This document shows, piece by piece, positions 21,021 through 29,455 of a stretch of 64,000 nt of DNA (position 1 is its first letter; every line of letters starts with the position of its first letter). The notes under the pieces were generated by a model. That model was not told where the DNA came from. It saw only the letters and a list, made by a program, of their open reading frames with translations, and searched no databases. Made by a program: the position numbers and the translations under genes. The DNA is taken from positions 124,001 to 188,000 of the forward strand of contig OOIN01000039.1 of assembly GCA_900323505.1 (NCBI GenBank), in the 5' to 3' direction. Origin of the DNA: Ustilago trichophora (taxonomy: Eukaryota; Basidiomycota; Ustilaginomycetes; Ustilaginales; Ustilaginaceae).

Positions 21021-21456
21021 CGTTTAACAACAAGGTAGATTAGCTTTGTGTCAGATTTGGCCCAGGTCGACCCTTCCTCACGAGCCTACGAACTCTGCCT
21101 TCTGGTCTCTCACCTTTGTCCAAAAGCATCCCACCCTCGTCACACGGGACAAGTTGGGGTACGCTGTCAAAGTGCATTCTTACCTCGTGGATGATCAGAA
21201 AGCCTTCTGCTTGCTTCGAGACTCAAGCGAAGGTCGTCGTGGGGATGAAGAAGGAAGCGGTGCAGCGTGGGACCGTGCATTAAATGACGTGCAAGAGAGT
21301 ACATGCAGGGTCCAATCGCTCAACTGCAAATGCTCACCGTCACTTTACACTCCAGCCCTCACATCACTCGTACACATTCGCTCGACATATACTGTACTTC
21401 ACAACGTTGATTTGATACTGATACAATCTTGCGCACCATCTCCCTCGGTAGCTCAA
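21021..21456. other. Intergenic region between hydrolase start and nucleoporin end
   Basis: 436 bp downstream of the nucleoporin gene and upstream of the hydrolase ATG, both on the minus strand. One plus-strand ORF (21046-21708) runs across it into antisense nucleoporin sequence and shows no conserved motif. ATACTGTACTT at about 21389-21399 is another example of the recurring TACTGTAC motif. Confidence 0.4.
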
Positions 21457-24400
21457 TTAAAAGTGCTGCGAGCCATTCAACTTGGACTCTACAAAACTGG
21501 TGATGAGGCCAAACAGATTGCCTTGACCTCCCGCAACCTCTTCGGCCGCCCTCAACGCCGAGACGATATCCCTGGACAGACCAGATTCCAATTCTTGCCT
21601 TGCCATGTGTTCGAAGCGCGCCTGCTCTTTGCCCTCTTTCGACTTGCCTGCTGCCCAGATTGCCGCTTGGCTGGCTGCCAGCCCAAGAGCCTGCTCCAAT
21701 GTTGCTGAACAGCTCGCCTTGTCATCCGTCGACAATTTTGCCTTGTTCGTCCTGATATAGTCCGTCAGGTGCGAGCCGAGGTCGAGAAGCGTTCCCAGCG
21801 TGGCAATCCGCACAGCGCTGGTGCGGGTGGTAGGTCGAACAATGGCACATCCCGAATCGGTCGACGGCCATGCTTCGGCTCCCCTGCAAAGCACCAGTAC
21901 GCACTTTGTGTGATTCCACAGACTCGCCACGAGCACTGACACGATACTTCGGATCTTGCCCGCTGCCGTCTCTTGCGCGAGCTTGGTCGCGTCCGCATTC
22001 GCATCGAGACCAAGCAAGCTGGTAAGCTCGTTCGGATGCTGCAAGAGATGCACGAGCGGCTGCAGCGTCCATGCAGAAGTCGAGGCGAGATGCTGCACGA
22101 TCGACGGTCCAGCCGAGTCGGTTTCCCGGGCAGTGGAACGCGCGGACTGCTCCTGTTCGATCCTCGTCAAGCTGTAGAATAGACTTGAGATCAATTCGAC
22201 TTCCTCCAGTTGCTCCAAGCTGACAGGCGTGCCAGCGCTGTCGTTGGTGGTCGCGAAGTGGTCGTGCGCGGAAGAAGGGTGACCAATGACACCGGACATC
22301 GAGTCGAGCCGCGCTGAGAGCTCGCCTAGATTCATCGCTCGGTCGATCTGCTTCTGGTAGACGCGGACAAAGCCGTACACGTCGGTCTCGACGAACCTGG
22401 CACTGACGCCGCGCCAGCTGGCGTTGTCGGAGCCTGCGCCGAGGTTGTCGATAAGGTTGACGACGATGCGCAGCATCATCCTCCAGCATTCGTGCGAGGG
22501 GTTCGGATCACCAGAAAGCAGCAGGGGCGAAACTTGACCGTTCTCGAGGGGATCGGTGAGCATGTTGGATGCCAGTGCATTGACAGCACCCTGTAAGGCC
22601 AGTTCCTCGCTTGAAGACGGCTGTGATGCGACGGCCAGCAGCAGGGACAGCAACGGCTTCATAAAGGCGACATGATGCGCACTGTTGGGGTTGACAGGCG
22701 TGCTGACACCGTTGGCGCTTTCAGGCCGTAGCACGGGTGCTCTGCCAAGTAGACTGATCGTGATCTGCAACAGCTGCGTCTCTTGGACGTGCGACAACCA
22801 CACACTGATTTCTGCGCCAACATCGCGTCGAATGGTCATCTCGAAAATGCTGACCAGAATGTCTAGGTCATCCTCCAAATACTGCAAGTCGGCTTCGTGT
22901 CGTTGACCAGTCTGCAAGACGCGCAGAGCCATCTCGACCTTGATGCGGAGCGCCTCTGTGGCGTGTCGACAGAAGAGGTCGACAGAGGCGTGGAGCGCCT
23001 TGTGGCTCTCGATCGTCTTGTCGTCCGGTCGGACCATCGAGTCCTGTGCCGAAAGCAGCGTGCGGATGCGGGCGACGCAGACCAACACCATCTCAAACAC
23101 CTCGCGGTGGAACTCTGGCGGTACAGTGCCCTTGAGACTGTCTTCGACACGGAAGAAGGGGTGCGTCACGAGACGTCCACACAGAGTAGCAGCTTGGACG
23201 ATCTGATCAGTGCTGGAGGACTCGTTGCTGCGGCGATGGCCCCAGCCGAGCTCCATGAGCTTGGTCAACAGAGCAAGTCGGGTGGCATGGACACCACGCA
23301 TAAAGTCGCCCTCCCTGCCCTCGTCAGCTGCAAGCGTGGCGAGACGCGTCCATGCCGTGATGATGGCTTTCTCCAGTGCCGACATCTTGTCCTTGTTGAT
23401 CGCCTGTGCCACGATACGGCCCATGCACAGCTCAACGCACTGCGTCCAAGCCTGGAGCACCGAGTTCTGCACGTCGACCAAACTCCACTCCATGTTGATC
23501 GTGTAGACCGCCAAAAGTCCTTCTTCCAGCAACGTCACCTCGCCACCAATTTCTCCGTCCAGGATGCGACCTTCGGCCTTATTGCGGAAGGACGAGATGC
23601 TAAAGTGGTAGTCGTCACCATATCTTTTATCGAGATCAAAGTCGTCTTTGCGAGCCGGATGACGCAGCGAGTCGACGTAGATGGTGGGGAAGAGTTCCGC
23701 GAGCTTGCGTTCCAATGCGGCACGCATCGAGGGATCGCAGGGCATCGAGAAGCACTTTTCCATTGCGCCTAGGGTGCGATCAGACGAAACGAGGATCTCG
23801 AGCAAGGCCTCGACGCTGGCTTTGCTGGGCGCGCTACTCTTGGCTTGATCTTTGAGGATACCGCCGAGCTGGATATCGTGCTGCAGCAGCCTCAAGGAGC
23901 GTGCCTGGCACATCTTTCGATAGCAGTAGGTCGCCACCGCCGCGTCGTTGTTCGCACGCAGCGTAGTGTCGGCATCGACAAATCCTTCAGCCAAGGTCGA
24001 GGGAGCGTCAGATGCCTCGCAGATCACATCCGCCAGCGCACGGAAGAAGGCCGAGTTGGTTCGGATCGTGTCAAAGGCAGCGACATGCTCTGCCGCATGC
24101 ACCCAAGCGACATCGAGGAAGCGGAGCACGGCTTCGAGCAACTGCGGACTGCCTGCATAAGCTGTCTTCCAGGACAAGACCGCCTCGGACGCCACATCGA
24201 GTGCTGTCTTTGCGAGTGCTTGCCCGTGACTTGAGCCTGCCGCTGCATCGGATTGCTTCGCGTTCGAATCTCCATCAGACCTGTTGAGACGCGTCTCGGT
24301 CGTCATTGCTAGGTGTCGACCGGTAAGCAGCAGCGTGCCAAGGGCGGGCTGAGTGTCGACGATAGCGGCCAGCATAGTCCAGACCTGAACCTTGAGCGCA

Positions 24401-27400
24401 GGATCCTGATTCGGGTTGGCAACAAGCTCAACGAGCCCAGCAAGGGTCTCTTCGAGCTCCTCGAGCGTGCCCATATGCCCAATGAGGCCAGGAGGTTGCT
24501 TGCCGGCCGAGACAAGGTCGGCGACTGACCTGAGGACAGCTGTGATCAAGTGCGCTGCCGTCAAGCTGATGGATGTTGAGGTGGGGAAGAGCACGTAGGC
24601 GAAAGCTGCACTGGCGAGCTCGACTCGGTTGGATCTGCGTCCGCCGCTGAGTGCTGTTCGAGAGGCAACAATCGTGTGATCGAAGAAGAGGCGCTCGAAG
24701 AGGCCCATGTTGATCTTGGCCGACATGGCCTTCTTGGCCGTCTCTGCAGGCAGTGTGGAAAGATCGCGCAGCGCAGCAATGGTGAGCTCGCGTTTGCGGG
24801 AGACGATGAGCGTGGCCAGACGCAAAGTGGACGAGATCCACTCTTCCGCCAGAACGGCATCTGTCTGTCTCCCAGCTCGGCTCAATGCATCGAGAAGTTG
24901 CTGGCCTGTGCCGATGCATGTGATCAAGGGAGCTAGACCGATGATGCTTGGATGGTTGACCAGACTCCTCTCTGCAGCTTCGACCAAGGCAGCTGCTGGC
25001 CCCGCTTCTTCCACCAGGTCCGACGTTGGTGTCGGAGACAGGCGCCAACTGCGCTCCTCGAGCGCCATCTCGAGCAGGCGGGTACACTTTGTGCCAATCT
25101 CGAGCCGATCTGCCAATCGGACGTACCTCCAGCTCTGGTACTCGGGCCAGACGCATTCGAAGATCCAGCTAAAGGTGCGGAGAAGGACGCCTGCCTTGGT
25201 TTCGAGGGTGTCGGTGGATGAGGTCGAATACGACCTTTGAAGCTCGGAAAAGAGCGAAATGTGGAAGTCGAGCAAGGACACCAGGCCACCGTACGAAGCG
25301 CGGCCCATCTCTTGGGTGAGAAGCGCCGAAACGGTCGATGGACCTGCTCCGGCAGCGCTTTTGGATAGATACGGGATGGCGCCTGGACTCCCGATCAAAG
25401 CGTTGGAAGATCGCACCTCCTGCCAGACAGCATCGGGGTCGTAGGGCAGCAGCACTGTGAGTAGCCGCAAGGTCGAGCGAACCAGACGGACATTGATGGG
25501 GGCTGCGACGAGAGCATGCGACAGAAGGCTGACGGCAATGGATGAAAGACTCTTTGCATGCGCCAGTTCCTCCTTTTCCTTCTGAATTTGCTCGAGCTCT
25601 TCAGGTTCAAAGTCCAGGGAAAGCTCATCGGCAGTGATGTCGCGTCCGTCGAGGTGAGCGAGCAGCGACCAAGCGAGGTCTGCGCTGGCAGAGATGATGC
25701 TGGCAAAGAGGTCAAGAACGTCGGATGCGAGTTCTTCCCAGGGCTCGTCGCAGTCGGCAGGGGCAAGCTGAGCAAAGCTAACGGCCTGCTTTTGATCGCG
25801 GAAGGGATCGGCCTCGGCTCGCTGCCCCCCGAGGTCTGCGTAGGCGGGAGGAAAAGACGAAAGAACGTCACGCATGAGCTTCCATGCACTGACAGGGCGA
25901 GTGGGACTCCAGAGCACGATGACAGGCTCTTTGCCGAGCTCCGAAATGGTAGATCCAGTGGTGCCAGGCGTCAACCGGATCTGAGTGCCGGGAACGCGCA
26001 TCGTACGTGTGATTCGATAGGTGACCGAGGTATAGTCACCTCCTTCCATGGTTTCAAAGGGCGCGTTGGGGGTGCTGGCACCCATAGGCAGCACTTGGGC
26101 AAAAGTGGGCACGTTGGCAAGATAGTCAAAGACGGCAGCGCAGGCTCGCTCTTCGGCTTCGGGACGAGAACGGCCATCGAGAAGGGAAGGCCAAGAGGCC
26201 TGTGCGTCGACTCGAGCATGCCCAGAGAGGGCCTTTGTGAGGAGGATCAAGGGACGGAAGCTGACGGGCCATCGTCGCCTTGCGGTGTCGAGAGTGGTGC
26301 ATCTGGACTCGTATCGGCTGTCGACCTGCCAGAACTGATCGCAGAGGGCAGCAACGCCGTCGATGGCAGACTGGCTGAGCTCAAGCGAGAGACCAGAGCC
26401 AAAGGTGGCCTCCCACAAACCAACGAGAGCGTTGAAGTTGGGGAGGAACTCGGGCTTGACGAGCTCGGTGATGCTGAGCAAGAGACCTTTGAAGACGGCT
26501 CGATAGGCGAGAGCAGAGGGACCTGCTACGGCAGGGGTGCTAGCGCCATTGCTACTGGTCAACAATGGTGAGGCGAGCAAGGACATCAAGGTCTCAAAGA
26601 GTCGGAGCTCGGGATCAAAGGCAGCCTGTGCGAGTCTGAGCCAGAGAGGAGGACCGCCATCTTCGGTTCGGATGACATTGGCGAGCTCTGTAACCGATGT
26701 TGTGAGTGGACGGGAGGAGTCGAGTTCGGAAGCATCGTAGTGAGCCACGAGAGCGTCTTCGAGGCGGTGCAGAACGAGAGCCCAAGCGAGAAGAATGGGA
26801 GCCTGAAGGGGATCTGCCGAAGTGTTGCTGAGAAGGTCGAGAGCCTGTTCGAGGCTAGCCGGATGTTTGGAAATGTGCGAATCAGTGCCTTCGACGAGGT
26901 CCAAGCCATCCATGACCTCTTCTAGGGAGAGCAGCTCGACGGCGATGAGGACGAGGAGGTGACTGACGCATTCGACGGTCTCGGCAGCTTCATTGTCGAG
27001 GAAGCCGATGTTTGCTTGTCTTCGACCGACCTCGGTGTCGTGCACGGCTCGGAGAAGAGCGAGCAGCGAGGAGGGAGAGGGGGAGAGCCTGCCGTAGAAG
27101 AGGAGGAAGACGATTTCGAGAAGGCCGAATTGCTCTCTGAGGATCTGTTTGGCCCAGAGGGAAGAGTAGCGTGGCTGCTGGCGTATTGACTCGGGCAAAG
27201 GGAGGTCGACGAGGGAACAAAAGTGGTGGATGCATTGAAGAGCAAAAGCTTGGTCGGCAAAGAGGTCGAGGACAGAGTTGGCGAGATCAAAGTAGACGTG
27301 CTGGGGATCCTCTGTGATGCGGATGAGGGAGGAGATGGTGCGAAGGAGATACATGCGCTCTTCAAAGTAGAAGATGTTGAATGCATCGAGAAGGTCGGCG

Positions 27401-27951
27401 CGGGTGGTGTCTGCGTTGGAGCTCTGCGCCGACTTGTGCGAGCGTGAGTGGGCATGGTTGGATCGAGCGCCTCTGCCTTTGACGGACGAGGGTGGAGCAA
27501 GCTGGAGATGAGATTTGACGACATCCTGTACGCCTTCCGAGTGACGATGATCTGATGCGAGGAAGGTCTGAAGCGACGTGAAAGCATGCTGTTGGGAAAG
27601 GTGGTACTGGTCGACGATGGATTTGCAGAGCTGCCGTGTCTCTTGCTCAAGGTTGTGTGTGGAGCCGTCGGAAAGCTTGAGAGTAGCTGGAGGCAGCTCG
27701 GCGGTAGAAGGAGCGAATTCTGGAGTGGAGCTGACAGGGAAGGGCTGAAGACAGGATTTGAGATGCTCTTTGCGGGCAGTGAGGATGGACTGGATTTGGG
27801 TGGTGTCGCGTTGATGACGGGCCAGCTCGAGATGCTCAAAGATGTCCTGGTAAGAGACAAAGAGCGTTGAGGAGGAGGAAGTGGCGGTTGCTGACGTAGA
27901 CGCCAAGCTGGCGGATGGGCCGGCCGCCTGAGAGGTGGTAGCTTGCACCAT
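21457..27951 (-). CDS. NUP192: Large inner-ring nucleoporin (Nup192/Nup205 family)
   Basis: A single-exon ORF of 2164 aa without introns. The whole protein is predicted alpha-solenoid with no transmembrane segment. The N-terminal region (YQDIFEHLELARHQRD, then ERMYLLRTISSLIRI near residue 200) and an LLEEGLLAVYTINMEW segment near residue 1500 are recognisable from Nup192/Nup205 proteins, and the size fits the family (yeast Nup192 is 1683 aa, animal Nup205 about 2000). It would be part of the inner-ring scaffold of the nuclear pore, binding Nic96/Nup93 and Nup53. A low-complexity Ser/Ala/Thr start (residues 1-28) is probably flexible. The identification is by overall pattern, since the family has few short motifs; the related Nup188 is the main alternative. 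Confidence 0.82.
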   Translation of the reverse strand: MVQATTSQAAGPSASLASTSATATSSSSTLFVSYQDIFEHLELARHQRDTTQIQSILTARKEHLKSCLQPFPVSSTPEFAPSTAELPPATLKLSDGSTHNLEQETRQLCKSIVDQYHLSQQHAFTSLQTFLASDHRHSEGVQDVVKSHLQLAPPSSVKGRGARSNHAHSRSHKSAQSSNADTTRADLLDAFNIFYFEERMYLLRTISSLIRITEDPQHVYFDLANSVLDLFADQAFALQCIHHFCSLVDLPLPESIRQQPRYSSLWAKQILREQFGLLEIVFLLFYGRLSPSPSSLLALLRAVHDTEVGRRQANIGFLDNEAAETVECVSHLLVLIAVELLSLEEVMDGLDLVEGTDSHISKHPASLEQALDLLSNTSADPLQAPILLAWALVLHRLEDALVAHYDASELDSSRPLTTSVTELANVIRTEDGGPPLWLRLAQAAFDPELRLFETLMSLLASPLLTSSNGASTPAVAGPSALAYRAVFKGLLLSITELVKPEFLPNFNALVGLWEATFGSGLSLELSQSAIDGVAALCDQFWQVDSRYESRCTTLDTARRRWPVSFRPLILLTKALSGHARVDAQASWPSLLDGRSRPEAEERACAAVFDYLANVPTFAQVLPMGASTPNAPFETMEGGDYTSVTYRITRTMRVPGTQIRLTPGTTGSTISELGKEPVIVLWSPTRPVSAWKLMRDVLSSFPPAYADLGGQRAEADPFRDQKQAVSFAQLAPADCDEPWEELASDVLDLFASIISASADLAWSLLAHLDGRDITADELSLDFEPEELEQIQKEKEELAHAKSLSSIAVSLLSHALVAAPINVRLVRSTLRLLTVLLPYDPDAVWQEVRSSNALIGSPGAIPYLSKSAAGAGPSTVSALLTQEMGRASYGGLVSLLDFHISLFSELQRSYSTSSTDTLETKAGVLLRTFSWIFECVWPEYQSWRYVRLADRLEIGTKCTRLLEMALEERSWRLSPTPTSDLVEEAGPAAALVEAAERSLVNHPSIIGLAPLITCIGTGQQLLDALSRAGRQTDAVLAEEWISSTLRLATLIVSRKRELTIAALRDLSTLPAETAKKAMSAKINMGLFERLFFDHTIVASRTALSGGRRSNRVELASAAFAYVLFPTSTSISLTAAHLITAVLRSVADLVSAGKQPPGLIGHMGTLEELEETLAGLVELVANPNQDPALKVQVWTMLAAIVDTQPALGTLLLTGRHLAMTTETRLNRSDGDSNAKQSDAAAGSSHGQALAKTALDVASEAVLSWKTAYAGSPQLLEAVLRFLDVAWVHAAEHVAAFDTIRTNSAFFRALADVICEASDAPSTLAEGFVDADTTLRANNDAAVATYCYRKMCQARSLRLLQHDIQLGGILKDQAKSSAPSKASVEALLEILVSSDRTLGAMEKCFSMPCDPSMRAALERKLAELFPTIYVDSLRHPARKDDFDLDKRYGDDYHFSISSFRNKAEGRILDGEIGGEVTLLEEGLLAVYTINMEWSLVDVQNSVLQAWTQCVELCMGRIVAQAINKDKMSALEKAIITAWTRLATLAADEGREGDFMRGVHATRLALLTKLMELGWGHRRSNESSSTDQIVQAATLCGRLVTHPFFRVEDSLKGTVPPEFHREVFEMVLVCVARIRTLLSAQDSMVRPDDKTIESHKALHASVDLFCRHATEALRIKVEMALRVLQTGQRHEADLQYLEDDLDILVSIFEMTIRRDVGAEISVWLSHVQETQLLQITISLLGRAPVLRPESANGVSTPVNPNSAHHVAFMKPLLSLLLAVASQPSSSEELALQGAVNALASNMLTDPLENGQVSPLLLSGDPNPSHECWRMMLRIVVNLIDNLGAGSDNASWRGVSARFVETDVYGFVRVYQKQIDRAMNLGELSARLDSMSGVIGHPSSAHDHFATTNDSAGTPVSLEQLEEVELISSLFYSLTRIEQEQSARSTARETDSAGPSIVQHLASTSAWTLQPLVHLLQHPNELTSLLGLDANADATKLAQETAAGKIRSIVSVLVASLWNHTKCVLVLCRGAEAWPSTDSGCAIVRPTTRTSAVRIATLGTLLDLGSHLTDYIRTNKAKLSTDDKASCSATLEQALGLAASQAAIWAAGKSKEGKEQARFEHMARQELESGLSRDIVSALRAAEEVAGGQGNLFGLITSFVESKLNGSQHF

Positions 27952-28171
27952 GTTGTCGAAGCGAAGCGAAGCGCGACGCTATGATGGCGTTGTGAGAAGC
28001 GACGGGGTGTCGTCTGCGGTTCTGATCCAAGAGAGAAAATCTAGCGCATGGATGAAGTGTGCAGTCGTTTACGTCGAGGGTATAATGCGGTGATCGAAAG
28101 TGTGGGTGTGACGAGTGTTGAATTGAGGTGGTCACTGTCAGAGGATGATCGTACAAGAAGTGGCAGTGTTA

Positions 28172-28190
28172 TGTGTGTGTGTGTGTGTGT
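28172..28190. repeat. (GT)n microsatellite
   Basis: About nine uninterrupted GT units, roughly 220 bp upstream of the NUP192 start codon. Confidence 0.85.
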
Positions 28191-28778
28191 TTGTTGATGT
28201 CTGCGAAGAAAAAAGTCCAACTCTGCATCCAGAAGAGCGACACAGACATTTGAGAGATCCATGCGTTCGTGATCGGCTCCACCTTATCAATTGATCGGGT
28301 GATCAGATCCACCCGATTTTTGAAACACGAAACCCAAAGAAAGATGAAGCTGCAGCGTGGAGTTGGATATCAAAACACAAACGTTCAACAGACTGTCCAC
28401 CTTTTTCTTTACTGGGGCGTGATGGCGTGTTCGGTTTCGCAAGGACCCCCTCAGTTGACGATTGACCATCTAGCTTGGGCGATGTGTTTTGCAATGCCAC
28501 CGTACAGGGATGTATTGATGTGTGGAACTCCTAAACAGGACAGGCGAGCTCGATTTGGTGTGGGGTAAAAGACGTAGGGCACCGCCAAGTACAGTAGAAT
28601 GGTCAGATGCGATACATAGCGCGTGCTCTCAGCGATCAGGAAAGTCGCTCGTGACCTTGCAAGAGTCGATCAGAGGAGGTGCTGGCAAAGCAGGAGAGAG
28701 AGACAGAGAGCAGACAGGAGGTCATTGAATTGACATCTTGAATGATTTTGAATGCAGGGTTCGTCATCTCGGCTGGTG

Positions 28779-28802
28779 CTCTCTCTCTCTCTCTCTCTCT
28801 CT
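28779..28802. repeat. (CT)n microsatellite
   Basis: Twelve CT units followed by ATGCGCGCGC, in the intergenic region upstream of the fungalysin gene. Confidence 0.85.
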
Positions 28803-29455
28803 ATGCGCGCGCAACTGCCTCTTTCGGCTGATCCATTTGAGCGTGACTCCTTTCAATCGGCCCATCCGCTGTTTGCCATGGCTCAGTCCATTCGCCGCTC
28901 TCTTTTTGAGCTGGACTTATCGCAATTGCTCCACTTGAGCACAACGCGCAGCGCATTACAGTAGCCCAGCCTGCATTCACTCGAAATCACATTTACGCCA
29001 CTCACACTGCTCAACTGCCTGCTCTCCAATAATGTACAGTACTGTACAGTAGATATCGGCATCAACTCACAATTGTCTGCACTTGAAACGAGGACCCTGA
29101 CGACGCTGATCTCACGCGCTCTTTTGCTCTCCTACCTTTAGTACTCCTCACCTTATCCTATACCTCCTTATCTCTTTTACCACCACCACCATCCATCACT
29201 CTACCAGCATCCACCATTCATCAAGACTAGCTTAGAATTCACTCTTACTCCCTCCTAGACTCGTCTCTCGTGCCGCTCATCCTTTCAACACACAAGTAGA
29301 CTCGCTGCTTCATATCACTGGCACTTACTTTGATCCACTCATACATAGCTAGCTCTCTGCAGCGTTGATCGTTGCTGGAACTGAACTTGATCTTCACCTC
29401 ATCGACGCTCTAGCGTCATCCTCGAGTGCGTCCTCTATCGCTCTATTCTCTAGAG

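Larger units (their letters stand above)
27952..29455. other. Intergenic region between NUP192 and the fungalysin gene
   Basis: 1.5 kb serving as the upstream region of two divergently transcribed genes. It contains a (GT)n run at 28172-28190, a (CT)n run at 28779-28802 and a palindromic TGTACAGTACTGTACA at 29033-29048. The last about 350 bp are pyrimidine-rich, typical of a fungal 5' leader. No ORF or RNA gene is supported. Confidence 0.5.

Noticed and set aside
29426..29455. Upstream start for the fungalysin at GTG 29426
   Set aside because: GTG is not a normal start in nuclear genes, and the ATG at 29456 directly precedes a good signal peptide.
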